Origin: JANLTX01 sp049840835
GTDB taxonomy: Bacteria > Armatimonadota > Armatimonadia > Armatimonadales > Armatimonadaceae
DNA length: 64,000 nt
Assembly: GCA_049840835.1 (NCBI GenBank)
Contig: JASGJG010000004.1
Span: forward strand, 1-64,000
Direction: 5' to 3'
Positions 15,659 to 24,417 of this stretch are shown piece after piece (position 1 is the first letter of the stretch; the number at the start of each line of letters is the position of its first letter). The notes under the pieces were generated by a model. It searched no databases and was not told the origin of the DNA. It saw only the letters and a list, made by a program, of their open reading frames with translations. The position numbers and the translations under genes are program-made.

Positions 15659-16210
15659 CTACACGCTCCACGGTTCGTGAAAACTCTCGCTCCCCGCTTC
15701 ATCGGTAGGTGCGCCAAGGGTTCCGATAGCCTCTTCGATGATATCGAACGCTTTAATTAAGAATCGCCCTCGCCCAGACGCGAAGTTACGATACTCTGCC
15801 TGAGCCCACTGTTGCTGAATGACATCGTAGAGCCCTTCCCAGCTCTGGGCAGACTCGGATGTAGCGGCGGCACGGGTTTTCTGAATCGCCTCAGTGGCAC
15901 GGCGGACGGCAATCGCATCACGCTCTTTGGCCATCGCCCAGTCCTGCGCGGTGATCCCTTCAATGACTCGAAAATTGGCTTTAGAAGCTCCGGTAACCTG
16001 TCGTATAGCTGCCTCGATCTTGAGCCGGAAATCATTGGTATTCAGCACGCCCGCATGCTGCCCATCTTCTGCGCGCAGACCGACTACCAGGACATTGTCC
16101 TCCCACGCTATAGCGTGTGCCGCTTCAATGGCTCGAAACCAGTTCGGCGAGAGTGCCGCCCGCTTCGCCATTTCCGATACCTGTCCCCAGATCTGCGCTT
16201 GCTGTGACAT
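15659..16210 (-). CDS. Hypothetical protein with possible DnaA N-terminal-like domain
   Basis: A 183-residue soluble protein. The first 75 residues (IWGQVSEMAKRAALSPNWFRAIEAA, then DNVLVVGLRAEDG and a helix ending IEAAIRQVTG) recall DnaA domain I in length and pattern: a Trp near the start, Leu-Ser-Pro before an aromatic residue, then strands and a helix. There is no AAA+ or DNA-binding domain, so it is not DnaA. The C-terminal half is helical and charged. AGGAG lies 13 bases before the ATG. The resemblance is by eye only and uncertain. Confidence 0.5.
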   Translation of the reverse strand: MSQQAQIWGQVSEMAKRAALSPNWFRAIEAAHAIAWEDNVLVVGLRAEDGQHAGVLNTNDFRLKIEAAIRQVTGASKANFRVIEGITAQDWAMAKERDAIAVRRATEAIQKTRAAATSESAQSWEGLYDVIQQQWAQAEYRNFASGRGRFLIKAFDIIEEAIGTLGAPTDEAGSESFHEPWSV

Positions 16211-16299
16211 CTAAATAAAAAGCTCCTGTAAAATTCGTGGAATTTCGGGGCTATTGTACAGCACGACATCGCCGCTCTTTGTAAGTAGGCTCTCAGACA

Positions 16300-18153
16300 C
16301 TAATCTACGGTGGTTTCGAAGTTACTGGTGTAGAGCTGGTAATAGAAGCCTTTTTTGGCGAGCAGCTCCTCATGGGTGCCGCGCTCGATAATCTCACCAC
16401 GGTTGATGACCAGAATCTGATCCGCATTTTGAATCGTGGAGAGCCGATGCGCGATGACAAAGCTGGTGCGCCCCGCCATGAGGCGAAGCATGGCCTCTTG
16501 AATGATTTTTTCGGTGCGCGTATCGATACTGCTCGTAGCTTCATCGAGAATCAATATCCGAGGGTCGGCGAGGATAGCCCGCGCAATAGCAAGAAGCTGC
16601 CGCTGCCCCTGGCTCAGGTTGCTGCCGCGCTCTACCAGGAGCGTATTGTAGCCATCGGGAAGACGTTGGATAAACGTGTCTGCGTTTGCCAGGCGAGCGG
16701 CGGCATGGATTTCTTCATCGGTGGCTTCCAGGCGGCCATAGCGAATATTGTCACGCACGGTGCCCGCGAAGAGCACCGTGTCTTGAAGCACGATGCCAAG
16801 TTGTCGGCGGAGTGCGCTTCGGGGAATCTCACGGATATCGCGCCCATCTATAGTAATGCGCCCGCTGTCTATCTCATAGAAGCGGGTGAGCAGGTTGATG
16901 ATAGTGGTCTTGCCTGCCCCCGTTGGCCCAATAAGTGCAATCGTCTGCCCCGGCAGGGCATGCAAACTCATGTGCTTCAGAATCGGCGTGCCTGGCTGGT
17001 AGGAGAACGTCACATCGTCGAACACAACCTCGCCACGGATAGCCGGGAGCGGTTGGGCTGGCTCGGTATCCGTCTCCGGCGTCTCATCCAAGACTTCAAA
17101 GACCCGCTCGGCGCCCGCCAGAGCGGTCTGAATCGTATTGTAGAGATTGGCTATGTCGTTTAAAGGCCGACCGAATTGACGGGCGTAGCTGATGAACATA
17201 GCTATCGTGCCAACAGTGGCTAGTCCACGTACGGCTAACCCACCGCCGACTCCCACGACTACAGCAAGGGCCAGGTTGTTGGTGGCGTTCATCATAGGCC
17301 CGACAATACCGGCGACGGCCTGGGCGCGTGTGGCCGACTGGCGCAGTTCTTTATTCGTGCCATCGAACTGCGCCATGGTGGCCGCTTCCTGCCCGTATGC
17401 CTTTACGACTTTCTGCCCGGTAACCGTCTCCTCGATAAAGCCGTTGAGCATTCCCAGCGCGGCTTGCTGTCGCCGGAAGTTTTCGCGTGTACGCTGCCCG
17501 ATCACCCGGTTCACAATAAAAAACAAGAACGCACTGGTTGTCAGGCTGACCAAAGCAAGAATCGGATTGAGCAGAAACATGGCGATCACGATGCCGCACA
17601 TTGTCAGCGCGCCAGAGATTAGCTGCGCTACACTGCTGCTCAGGACCTGGTTGACGTTCTCAACATCATTGGTCAGACGGCTCATGAGGTCTCCATGGGG
17701 CCTCTGATCAAAAAACGGCAGCGGCAGGCGCTGAAACGCCGCGAACAGATCATTGCGCAGGATACGCACAGTTCGCTGCGCCGCACCTGCCATGAGAAAC
17801 GCAGGCAGGAAGTTCATCACTGAGGAACTTATATAGAGCATCACCATCAGCAGCAGAATGCGCTTCAGCCCCGGCAGGTCGTGCTTCACGATATAGCCAT
17901 CAAGCGCACGCCCCATGAGATACGGTCCCAGCAGATCCAGACCAGCCGTACACATAACCATGAGCGCGACGATTATCAGGGTGGTCCTCTGCCGACTCAG
18001 ATACCCCCATAATCGCTTCAGAGCGCCTCGGGCATCGTTGGCGCGTTCTACCTTGCCGGTAAACCGGCTGGCAGGCCCACCTCTACCGGGACCGCCGGGC
18101 ATTCCCATAGGAGGAAGGGGGGGTGGAGCTGGTCTGGCAGTGTCATTTGCCAT
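16300..18153 (-). CDS. ABC exporter half-transporter, catalytically canonical subunit
   Basis: A 617-residue ABC transporter with six membrane helices followed by an ATPase domain: Walker A GPTGAGKTT, signature LSQGQRQLLAIARAI, Walker B ILILDEATSSID with the catalytic Glu, and H-loop VIAHRLSTI. A Pro/Gly-rich N-terminal tail precedes the membrane part. I chose the ATG at 18153 because AAGGAG lies nine bases upstream; it overlaps the end of the partner gene by 11 bases. Together they resemble heterodimeric multidrug/lipid exporters of the TM287/288 type. The cargo is unknown. Confidence 0.88.
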   Translation of the reverse strand: MANDTARPAPPPLPPMGMPGGPGRGGPASRFTGKVERANDARGALKRLWGYLSRQRTTLIIVALMVMCTAGLDLLGPYLMGRALDGYIVKHDLPGLKRILLLMVMLYISSSVMNFLPAFLMAGAAQRTVRILRNDLFAAFQRLPLPFFDQRPHGDLMSRLTNDVENVNQVLSSSVAQLISGALTMCGIVIAMFLLNPILALVSLTTSAFLFFIVNRVIGQRTRENFRRQQAALGMLNGFIEETVTGQKVVKAYGQEAATMAQFDGTNKELRQSATRAQAVAGIVGPMMNATNNLALAVVVGVGGGLAVRGLATVGTIAMFISYARQFGRPLNDIANLYNTIQTALAGAERVFEVLDETPETDTEPAQPLPAIRGEVVFDDVTFSYQPGTPILKHMSLHALPGQTIALIGPTGAGKTTIINLLTRFYEIDSGRITIDGRDIREIPRSALRRQLGIVLQDTVLFAGTVRDNIRYGRLEATDEEIHAAARLANADTFIQRLPDGYNTLLVERGSNLSQGQRQLLAIARAILADPRILILDEATSSIDTRTEKIIQEAMLRLMAGRTSFVIAHRLSTIQNADQILVINRGEIIERGTHEELLAKKGFYYQLYTSNFETTVD

Positions 18154-19930
18154 GACCATCGTCTCCTTCCTGCCCGGTTTGAGATTCGTATATCTCACGG
18201 TAGATAGGGCTGGATTGCAGCAGGCTCGCATGCGTGCCCCGGTCTACAATCTCTCCCTCTTCCAGAATCAGAATCACATCGGCGTTACGCACCGTGCTGA
18301 TACGTTGCGCGACGATGAAGCGGGTCTGTGAAAAGGGCTGTTCGGCGATGGCCTCGTGAATCCGTGCCTCCGTGCGCATGTCTACTGCGCTGGTGCTGTC
18401 ATCGAGAATCAGCACTCGGGGCCTGGGCAACAGCGCCCGTGCTATCGCAATTCGCTGTTTCTGTCCGCCGGAGAGGTTGACTCCGCGCTGCCCAAGCACC
18501 GTGTTGTACCCATCTGGGAAGCGCTGAATAAACTCTTCGGCTTCCGCAATTCGGGCAACGGTGGCTATTTCTTCCTCGGAAGCTTCTGGGCGGCCATAGC
18601 GAATATTGTCTCGAATCGTGCCGCTGAACAGCACAGACTCTTGAAGCGCAATGGCAACCTGATGATGTAGCGTGTCTTCGTCTAGCTCACGCACGTCTAC
18701 ACCGTCCAGGGTTATCCGACCTTCGGTGACATCATAGAAGCGTGCAATAAGCTGCACCAGAGTCGATTTTCCGGACCCGGTCGCCCCCAATAGCGCTACT
18801 GTCTGCCCTGGCTCGGCCACCAGATTGATGTTACGCAGTACAGGGCGTGGCTCAACAGCATGGCTATCTCCGCTCGTTTCGTAGCGAAAGGCCACATTTT
18901 CAAAGACCACACGCCCGCGTGGCTCTGATAAGTGCACTCCATGGGTCGGGCTCTGCACCTGTGGCTCGGTGCCGAGTACTTCCTGCACACGCTGAGCGGA
19001 TGCCTGAGCGCGGGAGACCTGGAGAGTAAGCATGCTCACGAACATCAGGGCCATCATGGTCTGCGTGAGGTAGTTGATAAATGCCACTACCTGCCCTACC
19101 TGAAGATTGCCCGCGCGCACATTCACGCCACCGATCCAGAGGGCGGCCACTACTCCCAGGTTTACAGAGAGTGTCATCATCGGCCCAGTGAGCGCACCAA
19201 GCCGCGCTAAAGTCGTATTCAGTCCGACCAGTTCCTCGTTTGCCTTGCCGAAGCGCCCTATCTCGTAGTCCGCGCGAGCGAACGCTTTTACGACTCGTAC
19301 CCCGGCCAGATTCTCTTGCAGCACAGTGTTGAGCTTATCTAGCCCCCGCTGTATCTGGCGCGCCATAGGGTAGCTCTTTCGGAGAATGCTAGTCAGTGCT
19401 AGCAGTACTACGGGAATCAGGGCAAGAAACAACCAGGCCAGTTTCGGGCTGGTGAGAATCGCCATGACCAGCCCGCCGATAAGCAGAAGCGGCGCACGCA
19501 CCATACCTCGGAGCAGCATGGTAATCAGATCCTGTACCTGCCCTACATCACTGGTGAGGCGCGTTACCAGCGCGCCCGTGGACAGCTTATCCAGGTTGCC
19601 AAAAGAGAGATCTTGTATTTTTTGGAACACGGCCTGGCGCAGATCGGCACCGAAACTCTGCCCCGTTATTACCGCGCAGACCCCGCACCCCACGCCTGCT
19701 AGAAGCCCTGCTACTGCCAGGCCAATCATGCTGAGGCCAGTGTGCACCACCAGTGTCATATCGTGGTGTGCGATACCCCGGTCGATAATGGTCTGGAGCA
19801 GGCGCGGCTGGAGCAGGTCCAGCGTGACCTCGACCATCATGCAGAGCGGAGCCAGTGTGGCCCAGAGCCAGTAAGGCTTGAGCAACCTCCCTAATGTCAG
19901 CGACGAACGTGGCGCCGCAACCTCAGCCAT
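18143..19930 (-). CDS. ABC exporter half-transporter, degenerate-site subunit
   Basis: A 595-residue partner of the gene at 16300: membrane domain with LLKPYWLWATLAPLCMM, then Walker A GATGSGKST, signature LSGGQKQRIAIARAL and Walker B VLILDDSTSAVD. The catalytic Glu after Walker B is replaced by Asp, and the H-loop reads IVAQRIST with Gln instead of His. These changes mark the degenerate ATP site known in heterodimeric ABC exporters. The ATG at 19930 has AAGG ten bases upstream. A promoter with an overlapping inverted repeat lies at 20008-20061. Confidence 0.88.
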   Translation of the reverse strand: MAEVAAPRSSLTLGRLLKPYWLWATLAPLCMMVEVTLDLLQPRLLQTIIDRGIAHHDMTLVVHTGLSMIGLAVAGLLAGVGCGVCAVITGQSFGADLRQAVFQKIQDLSFGNLDKLSTGALVTRLTSDVGQVQDLITMLLRGMVRAPLLLIGGLVMAILTSPKLAWLFLALIPVVLLALTSILRKSYPMARQIQRGLDKLNTVLQENLAGVRVVKAFARADYEIGRFGKANEELVGLNTTLARLGALTGPMMTLSVNLGVVAALWIGGVNVRAGNLQVGQVVAFINYLTQTMMALMFVSMLTLQVSRAQASAQRVQEVLGTEPQVQSPTHGVHLSEPRGRVVFENVAFRYETSGDSHAVEPRPVLRNINLVAEPGQTVALLGATGSGKSTLVQLIARFYDVTEGRITLDGVDVRELDEDTLHHQVAIALQESVLFSGTIRDNIRYGRPEASEEEIATVARIAEAEEFIQRFPDGYNTVLGQRGVNLSGGQKQRIAIARALLPRPRVLILDDSTSAVDMRTEARIHEAIAEQPFSQTRFIVAQRISTVRNADVILILEEGEIVDRGTHASLLQSSPIYREIYESQTGQEGDDGHGK

Positions 19931-20007
19931 AAAACGCAACCTTGCGCGAAACCATACTATCTGGAATAGTACCCACAACACCCACCCGTTCCCATTCTCC
20001 TTTTCCC

Positions 20008-20034
20008 TATAGATATCGTAAAGATATATCTATA
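20008..20034 (-). promoter_or_regulatory. Inverted repeat at the ABC exporter promoter
   Basis: Arms TATAGATAT and ATATCTATA, perfect over nine bases and separated by nine, overlap the edge of the -10 box and the likely start site. This is a plausible operator for a dimeric drug-responsive repressor, but no regulator gene is adjacent. Confidence 0.5.
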
Positions 20035-20061
20035 CATAACTTTATTTTAAAGAATTGTCAA
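20033..20061 (-). promoter_or_regulatory. Promoter of the ABC exporter operon
   Basis: Minus-strand TTGACA (20061-20056) and, 17 bases on, TATGTA (20038-20033). The -35 is perfect and the -10 weak. The leader before the ATG at 19930 is about 100 bases. Confidence 0.5.
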
Positions 20062-20204
20062 GAAAAGGGATGCTGCGAGCCCAGGCACCCTGAAGAGTGC
20101 TATAGAACCGGGCACTTTTTTTACGGCCTTTTCGTATGAGTTTGTACGGACGCTCTAGGATTGAGCCAGGCTACACACAGCCCAAGGGCGGAAAATTCAC
20201 CCTA

Positions 20205-20233
20205 TTGTAGGCGTCTCGAAAACGCGAGATAAT
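20205..20233 (+). promoter_or_regulatory. Promoter of the transglutaminase-like gene, possibly leaderless
   Basis: TTGTAG (20205-20210), 17-base spacer and GATAAT (20228-20233). The ATG at 20239 begins five bases after the -10 box, so the transcript would start at or next to the start codon. Confidence 0.55.
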
Positions 20234-20238
20234 ACATT

Positions 20239-22197
20239 ATGGATAGACTGCGAGTCACACTCACCATTCCCCTGATGCTGCTGATAAGCCTTCCCGCGCT
20301 GGCGCAGCCAAATGCACCGCAGCAGCAGGTAAAGACTATTCCGAAACCCGCCGCGAATCCGCAGGGTGAAATCCAGCAGATGCTGGCGAAGTCCCGCCCG
20401 GAGCTCTTTCCCAATGCCGCGAAGGTGACCATTCACGATTATGCGGATGCTGTGGTGCGCCCGGATGGCTCGGCGCGAACAACAACGCGTATGACTGTCC
20501 GCCTGTTCACGCCGCGCGCTCGTGACGAAGGCGAAATCAAAATCCCCTATAACGGTGGCTTCGAGACAATCAAGCTTATTCGTGCCCGTACGATTCGCCC
20601 GGATGGCAGCAGTGTTGCTGTAAAGCCAGAAGACGTTCGCTCTGCTGCGCCCTCAGATTATGACGATGCCCGGATTCTCAGCTTCTCCATGCCCGCCGTG
20701 GAACCCGGCTGCATTCTGGACTACGAATATGTAACCGATCAGAAGGCCTCGCAGATGCCGGGCCAGTTCTGGAGCCAGTGGTATTTCCAGAGTGGATTCG
20801 ACCCGGTACTGCACACCAAGCTGACCGTGCGTGTCCCCAAGACCCTGAAACTCCAGACCAAGATGGTCAACTCCAATGTAAAGGCGGAGACCAAGGATAC
20901 CGCGGACGGTAAATCGACCCTGTACACCTGGGAAGATAAGAACATTGGTCCGCGCTATACCGAACCGCTCATGCCAGATATCGACCGCACACTGCCCAAG
21001 CTGACCTACAGCACGATTCCGAATTGGCAGGCAATCGCGGGTTGGTATGAGACCATGGCTGAGGGCCGCGAGGTGCCGGATGCCGCTCTCACCGCCAAGG
21101 CGAAAGAGATTACCGCCAACGCAAAGACCCTGGAAGAAAAAACTCGCGCCATTTTCTACTGGGTACAGAATAAGACTCGCTATGTGGCCATTGAGCTGGG
21201 CCAGGGCGCCTATCAGCCGCGTGCCGCCAACAATACCTTTGTGAACCAGTACGGTGACTGTAAAGATATGGCTACTCTGCTGGTCTCCATGCTCCGTGCC
21301 GTTGGTGTTACCGCCCACCCGGTTCTCCTGGAAGCGGGCGCTAAGTACAAGACCAGCGAGGAGTTGCCTTCCCCCTCAGCGTTCAATCACGCTATCTGCT
21401 TAGCGGAGATAGACGGTAAGCAGTACTGGCTAGATGCGACTGCGGAAATTTGTGCGTTCGGCCAGATTCCTGGCGCAGACCGGGGCGTGGAAGCGCTGGT
21501 ATTGAAAAACGGTAAAGGCGAGTTCATTACCATTCCTGAGGGTGGCCCGGATGATGCGGAGAGCACCCGAACTCTGGACCTAACCCTGAACCCGGATGGT
21601 TCCGCCTCTGGCACCATGACCGTATCCGGAACGGGCGACTACGAACTCTCGCTCCGTGGGCAGCTTTTGGCGACTCCGCCGGACAAACTGGGCAACCTGG
21701 GGGAAGTGTTCGCTCAGGGTATCGCCGCCAATGGTAAGGTCAGCGAAATCAAGATCAGCGATGCCAAGAACCTGGATTCCAAGGTATCGCTGACCATGAA
21801 GGTCAGTTTCCCAGCATGGGCGACCAAGTCAGGGGATCTACTTCTCTTCAAGGCGCGCCCGGATCAGACGGCGGGCCAGTTCTCTAACCCGCTGAGCCGC
21901 GAGGACCGCACCTACCCGATAGTCTCCGGAAACCACCGACGAATCAAAACAGAGCTACATCTCTCGCTCCCAGATGGCTTCTCTGCCCTTTCTCTCCCGA
22001 CTCCCACGGCGCTAACTAGCCCGCTGGGTACCTTCAATCGGGCAGTAGACACCGAGGGTGGGAAGAAGATCTCTATTAAGACCACCATCATTGAGAAGCG
22101 AGCGGAAGTTCCTCCCTCGGGCTATGGTGAGCTTCGTAACTACTTCGATGCCTATCTGAAAGCCTACGACGAATCGGTTATCTTGAAGAAAAGCTAA
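20239..22197 (+). CDS. Secreted DUF3857/transglutaminase-like protein
   Basis: A 652-residue exported protein. The signal peptide (LTIPLMLLISLPALAQ) is followed by a DUF3857-like region with WSQWYFQSGFDPVLHTKLT and YTWEDKNIG, then a transglutaminase core. The likely catalytic Cys is in NQYGDCKDMATLL, His in SAFNHAICLAEID and Asp in YWLDATAE. A beta-rich C-terminal region follows. Periplasmic or outer-surface location is inferred. The triad suggests an active cysteine peptidase or transglutaminase, but the substrate is unknown. No Shine-Dalgarno is seen, which fits a leaderless transcript. It ends before the 48-base palindrome. Confidence 0.8.
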   Translation: MDRLRVTLTIPLMLLISLPALAQPNAPQQQVKTIPKPAANPQGEIQQMLAKSRPELFPNAAKVTIHDYADAVVRPDGSARTTTRMTVRLFTPRARDEGEIKIPYNGGFETIKLIRARTIRPDGSSVAVKPEDVRSAAPSDYDDARILSFSMPAVEPGCILDYEYVTDQKASQMPGQFWSQWYFQSGFDPVLHTKLTVRVPKTLKLQTKMVNSNVKAETKDTADGKSTLYTWEDKNIGPRYTEPLMPDIDRTLPKLTYSTIPNWQAIAGWYETMAEGREVPDAALTAKAKEITANAKTLEEKTRAIFYWVQNKTRYVAIELGQGAYQPRAANNTFVNQYGDCKDMATLLVSMLRAVGVTAHPVLLEAGAKYKTSEELPSPSAFNHAICLAEIDGKQYWLDATAEICAFGQIPGADRGVEALVLKNGKGEFITIPEGGPDDAESTRTLDLTLNPDGSASGTMTVSGTGDYELSLRGQLLATPPDKLGNLGEVFAQGIAANGKVSEIKISDAKNLDSKVSLTMKVSFPAWATKSGDLLLFKARPDQTAGQFSNPLSREDRTYPIVSGNHRRIKTELHLSLPDGFSALSLPTPTALTSPLGTFNRAVDTEGGKKISIKTTIIEKRAEVPPSGYGELRNYFDAYLKAYDESVILKKS

Positions 22198-22202
22198 AAA
22201 AC

Positions 22203-22250
22203 ACAATATATAAGGCACAGTTGGAATTCCAACTGTGCCTTATATATTGT
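22203..22250 (+). terminator. 48-base perfect palindrome, likely terminator at the island border
   Basis: Two 24-base arms meet at a central GGAATTCC with no unpaired loop. It starts five bases after the stop codon of the transglutaminase-like gene and has A/T-rich ends, like other terminators in this window. It also marks the left edge of the AT-rich cassette. Confidence 0.65.
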
Positions 22251-22264
22251 TATAGGGGAAAGTT

Positions 22265-23653
22265 TTGGATCAACAAAATCACCTTATTAGACCACGCTTA
22301 ACTGACTATTACGGAATTCATAAAAGCCAATCAGAATTAGATTTCGCTATTCAATTTCTTGATGAAGATTTGCCACTCTATTTTGATCCTTTTTTGTTGT
22401 GGAAATCTCCATCTCAACAAGATCAAGCATTACATACATCCATTATAAACTCATTTAATCATCTTAATTATCTAATAAAGAAAAACCTATCAAATGAAGC
22501 AATTTCTATTTTGTTGAATCTCTCAGAATGTAATGAAGTCGGCCTAGGATTATCTAAGTCTAGATCAGGGGCTCGTATAGGAAAAGGCCTTGCCAATGAC
22601 ATACTTTCATTGTTTACAAACATTCCAATCTATAGCCAATTTGGATTCACCCATTTTGAGACCATTCAATTATATGTCTCTGGTATCTCAAAAGATAGAG
22701 TTAGCGATATATCATGCAATTATCTAAAATCTTTTTTAATTGATTACACAATAGAACAATGCCAACTTCTAGGTATACCAATCGAAGAAACTTCGATAGA
22801 TCTCATTTATAATTACCGAAGTCATAAATTTGATGTTGACCAAAAGGTCTCCCTACCAATTAATCCTAAAACAAATTCCCCTTTAATCTTTACTCCTAAA
22901 CGTTGGCTCAGATTTAATCCCTGGATTAATTTTGAAGATTATTTCACATCGTATATTCCAAAAGATGATTCCATTAATCCTAATGATTTACAGGATCGTG
23001 TCCATGTGTTAATGTATAATAGAGATAATTATGATCAAGTTGAGTCTTATATCGACTACAAACAACAACATGCTAACGATTGTAAAAATGATCCATTATT
23101 CACCCAAATCCCAGTTCTTTCAGCTAAGAGAAAACTTGCCGATATAGTTAAATTAAAGACTGGCAAAGATGATGGAGCTGACAGCCAATACGAAGATTAT
23201 GCAGCGGCTCTTCTTGCTACTTTGCTATATCCACATCTAGACTTCGCCCAAACTCAGAGCAGAACCGAATCAGGCAAACATATAAGGGATATGATATTTT
23301 ACAATAACCGTAGTGTCGATTTTCTAGATGAAATTTATACAGACTATGGTAATCGTCAAATTATTATTGAGATGAAAAATGTAAGACAAGTAGAACGGGA
23401 TCACATCAATCAACTTAATCGATATCTTCAAAATGGATTTGGCAATTTTGGTATAATCTTAACCAGAAATCCTCTCCCTAAAGCAATTTTCCAAAACACT
23501 ATAGACCTTTGGTCATCTCAAAGGAAATGCCTCATCGCACTAACCGATAATGACTTACAATTAATGACAAATATTTACGAGAGCAAACAACGATCACCTA
23601 TTGATGTCTTAAAAAAGAAATTAATTGAATTTAGAAGGAGTTGCCCATCATGA
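22265..23653 (+). CDS. PD-(D/E)XK nuclease-like protein of an AT-rich cassette
   Basis: A 462-residue protein I do not recognise as a named family. The C-terminal third has the RecB-type nuclease signature: Glu310 in QYEDYAAALL, Asp342 in GKHIRDMIFY, the Glu-x-Lys pair Glu369/Lys371 in IIIEMKN, and the Q-x3-Y helix Gln383-Tyr387 in QLNRYL. The first 300 residues are mixed alpha/beta with a Cys in DISCNYLKSFLIDYT. The start is a TTG with AGGGGA upstream; no ATG occurs near. It overlaps the next gene by four bases (ATGA). The low G+C differs sharply from all neighbours, which indicates acquisition. A DNA-targeting role, perhaps in defence, is inferred. Confidence 0.7.
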   Translation: MDQQNHLIRPRLTDYYGIHKSQSELDFAIQFLDEDLPLYFDPFLLWKSPSQQDQALHTSIINSFNHLNYLIKKNLSNEAISILLNLSECNEVGLGLSKSRSGARIGKGLANDILSLFTNIPIYSQFGFTHFETIQLYVSGISKDRVSDISCNYLKSFLIDYTIEQCQLLGIPIEETSIDLIYNYRSHKFDVDQKVSLPINPKTNSPLIFTPKRWLRFNPWINFEDYFTSYIPKDDSINPNDLQDRVHVLMYNRDNYDQVESYIDYKQQHANDCKNDPLFTQIPVLSAKRKLADIVKLKTGKDDGADSQYEDYAAALLATLLYPHLDFAQTQSRTESGKHIRDMIFYNNRSVDFLDEIYTDYGNRQIIIEMKNVRQVERDHINQLNRYLQNGFGNFGIILTRNPLPKAIFQNTIDLWSSQRKCLIALTDNDLQLMTNIYESKQRSPIDVLKKKLIEFRRSCPS

Positions 23654-24063
23654 GAAAAGACTTGCGCAGGAGCGATGTAGATACCTTTGAAAAACTATCA
23701 GGACAAATGCTTAGTCTTCACGAAGAGATTTCATTATTGTCAAGAAAGAATCCTAATGATGCGGTCAACAAGTTCAAGCTCAAATTTATTAACAAGCTAA
23801 TAACCGAAAGTAATTTATTACTTTCAGATAAATATCTTCCCTTTACTGATTTCGAGGCATTTGATGAAGATGACATACCTCAAACAAGCGACATAGTTCT
23901 AATCTTATCTCAGTATCTTCAATGTTTCGAGAAATTCAGGTCTGATCACATTACTCCAGACCGTGGGGCGTGGTATTGGAAAGTTAAAGGAACACCGGAT
24001 GATATAGCTGGAAAAGATGGACTAGTGAGCATTCGCACTTCGGCTCCAAAGAAACTGAGGTAA
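23650..24063 (+). CDS. Small helical partner protein 1 of the AT-rich cassette
   Basis: A 137-residue soluble, largely helical protein with no domain I know. Its core aligns by eye with the next gene: a Leu/Ser segment near the start, then DEDDIPQTSDIVLILSQYL, matching GDDIPQASDVTLMLSQYV in the neighbour. It has an additional basic tail (after KVKGTPDDIAGKDG). The ATG overlaps the nuclease stop codon and has AGAAGGAG nine bases upstream, so translation is coupled. Likely a partner or regulator of the nuclease; immunity protein or antitoxin are possible. Confidence 0.6.
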   Translation: MRKDLRRSDVDTFEKLSGQMLSLHEEISLLSRKNPNDAVNKFKLKFINKLITESNLLLSDKYLPFTDFEAFDEDDIPQTSDIVLILSQYLQCFEKFRSDHITPDRGAWYWKVKGTPDDIAGKDGLVSIRTSAPKKLR

Positions 24064-24069
24064 CATCTA

Positions 24070-24417
24070 ATGGCTGCAAAATCTGCAAGAACGACTAAGG
24101 AAAAAGTATCAAAATACGAAACTGTCAGCCCTCTATTAGAGAGTATGTATATTGAATTCAAATCCTTATCCAATAAAAAGCCTGATGCAATCATAAATAC
24201 AAGAAAAATTGACATTACGAACAGACTTCTTAAAGATATCAGAATCATTCTTCAAGATGAGGATTCAATAAACTATTTAGATATTCTAGATGGAGACGAT
24301 ATTCCTCAAGCCAGCGATGTAACATTAATGCTATCCCAATATGTTGCAGCATTGAATCAATTCAAAGCTAAGTATTATATATGGGATATTATTGATTATG
24401 CATGGCAAATAGAATAA
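24070..24417 (+). CDS. Small helical partner protein 2 of the AT-rich cassette
   Basis: A 115-residue paralogue of the preceding gene, six bases downstream. Shared features are a helix with LESMYIEFKSLSNKKPDA, a second with NRLLKDIRIIL, and the motif GDDIPQASDVTLMLSQYV. It lacks the basic tail of its neighbour. It has the same AT-rich composition. Two tandem related small proteins beside one nuclease suggest a hetero-oligomeric complex. The function is unknown. Confidence 0.6.
   Translation: MAAKSARTTKEKVSKYETVSPLLESMYIEFKSLSNKKPDAIINTRKIDITNRLLKDIRIILQDEDSINYLDILDGDDIPQASDVTLMLSQYVAALNQFKAKYYIWDIIDYAWQIE

Larger units (their letters stand above)
19931..20238. other. Divergent intergenic region of about 310 bases
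   Basis: The region separates the minus-strand ABC exporter operon from the plus-strand transglutaminase-like gene. It holds a promoter for each side and a 27-base inverted repeat at the exporter promoter. Between 20062 and 20200 I see no gene, RNA or repeat. Confidence 0.6.

Noticed and set aside
16372..17163. Plus-strand open frame of 263 codons opposite the ABC ATPase domain
   Set aside because: The minus-strand frame carries all ABC motifs; the plus-strand product has none.
22265..23653. Type II restriction enzyme as a firm call for the nuclease-like gene
   Set aside because: No methyltransferase gene is adjacent, and the long N-terminal part fits no restriction enzyme I know.
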